DNA of 35,105 bases, taken from NCBI GenBank assembly GCA_016712985.1, contig JADJQA010000042.1:1-35105 (forward strand), given 5' to 3'. Position numbers and translations under genes: made by a program. Every line of letters starts with the position of its first letter. Position 1 is the stretch's first letter. Under the pieces are notes generated by a model. That model had not been told where the DNA came from. It was given only the letters and a program-made list of their open reading frames with translations, and searched no databases. Positions 34,687 to 35,105 of the stretch are shown here, one piece after another. The DNA is from Sulfuritalea sp. Lineage in GTDB: Bacteria; Pseudomonadota; Gammaproteobacteria; Burkholderiales; Rhodocyclaceae.

Positions 34687-34728
34687 ATTCAACTAGTCGG
34701 TTGAATAGTTGACTAAGCGAATTATAGC
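34687..34728 (+). promoter_or_regulatory. Operator-like inverted repeat overlapping a promoter
   Basis: ATTCAAC (34687-34693) and GTTGAAT (34700-34706) are a perfect inverted repeat with a 6-bp spacer, the size of an ArsR-family operator. A third related half, AGTTGAC, follows at 34708-34714. A rightward promoter could use TTGAAT (34701-34706) and TATAGC (34723-34728), 16 bp apart, so bound regulator would cover the -35. The site lies 20 bp upstream of the leftward regulator start, so it is probably autoregulated. Confidence 0.6.
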
Positions 34729-34771
34729 CCCTGCCGCGCATGGTGCAAGAGGCAGTGTAGGAGGACCACAG

Positions 34772-35105
34772 ATGACATTCAATGAGTATGCACTGGCAAA
34801 CGAGCTGACGATCCGGCTTTCCGCCTTCTTCGGCATTTTTGTCCTCATGGTCGTTTGGGAGGTAGCCGCACCACGCCGCGCCCGGCTGCACAGCCGTACA
34901 GTTCGCTGGACCGCCAACCTGGGCCTGGTGGTATTCAACACGGTTCTGCTGCGCCTCGTTCTCCCCTTCGCCGCCGTAGCCTTCGCGACCATGGCGACAC
35001 AACGCAGTTGGGGCTTGCTCAACAATCTGGCCCTGCCGGAGTGGGCGGCCCTCGTCATCGCGGTCGCGGCAATGGATTTCGCCATTTATCTGCAACATGT
35101 CATGG
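34772..35105 (+). CDS. Sterol desaturase/fatty acid hydroxylase family membrane protein (5' part)
   Basis: ATG 34772 follows GGAGG at the right distance (7 bp). The 111 residues present include hydrophobic helices (AFFGIFVLMVVWEVAAP, LVVFNTVLLRLVLPFAAVAF, WAALVIAVAAMDFAIYLQH). A family pattern of WEVAAPRRARLHSRTVRWTANLG and the first His-box region (YLQHVM) is reached where the window ends. Members are di-iron membrane oxygenases, of unknown substrate here. It is divergent from the ArsR-rhodanese gene across the operator and is its likeliest target. Confidence 0.8.
   Translation, partial: MTFNEYALANELTIRLSAFFGIFVLMVVWEVAAPRRARLHSRTVRWTANLGLVVFNTVLLRLVLPFAAVAFATMATQRSWGLLNNLALPEWAALVIAVAAMDFAIYLQHVM

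Overview
The window looks like chromosome of a GC-rich betaproteobacterium, most likely of the Rhodocyclales (Azonexus/Dechloromonas/Accumulibacter type). This is inferred from gene content: an indolepyruvate/phenylpyruvate decarboxylase, a mesaconyl-CoA-transferase-like CaiB/BaiF protein, a PHA-granule accessory protein, an ovothiol synthase and a bufferin operon. No rRNA, tRNA or CRISPR array was seen.

Region 1 (1-6.1 kb) is visibly more AT-rich than the rest and accessory in character. A full-length but frame-broken WYL-domain regulator (BrxR/CapW-like layout) is transcribed leftward with a 56-aa two-helix membrane protein and a YbjQ/DUF74 protein. A large inverted repeat (1731-1800) separates it from rightward genes: a 67-aa membrane protein, a hydrophobic protein with a C-terminal EF-hand-like loop, and a membrane protein with seven exact His-x-x-Leu heptads. 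An XRE regulator and a zinc-ribbon membrane protein follow. Next come a possible H-type RNA pseudoknot with an intrinsic terminator, two small genes overlapping by GTGA, and a PD-(D/E)XK nuclease with a DUF1887/Card1-like core but no recognisable CARF domain. This is the best candidate for an undescribed, possibly defence-related, system. It abuts the 5' side of prfC.

Region 2 (6.2-16.6 kb) is conserved chromosome: prfC; a lytic transglycosylase; an alpha/beta hydrolase with an ABM monooxygenase; a complete bufA-bufB-bufC-DoxX operon (a copper-buffering RiPP) behind an ECF-like promoter; a REP-like repeat; and a leftward set of CoA transferase, phenylpyruvate decarboxylase and TVP38-family protein.

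Region 3 (16.7-31.6 kb) holds an ATPase/TPR regulator remnant without its P-loop, a lipase, fadD and a PHA-system protein. A polar amino-acid ABC transporter, an ADP-ribosylglycohydrolase divergent from ovoA, and a coupled ovoA - ChaN/PDZ - M1 peptidase set follow.

Region 4 (31.6-35.1 kb) is a patchwork of remnants: a Tn3 transposase start, a ParE tail, a methyltransferase front half and an internally deleted cysteine desulfurase. They lie against an intact Cys/Met-metabolism PLP enzyme. An ArsR-rhodanese regulator with its own operator then faces a sterol-desaturase-family gene cut by the window edge.

Single-base frameshifts break many otherwise well-conserved genes across the whole window (prfC, fadD, bufA, the decarboxylase, the nuclease and others). 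This suggests uncorrected sequencing indels rather than mass gene death. They are densest in region 1, where real decay cannot be excluded. Genes broken this way are annotated over their full restored span.
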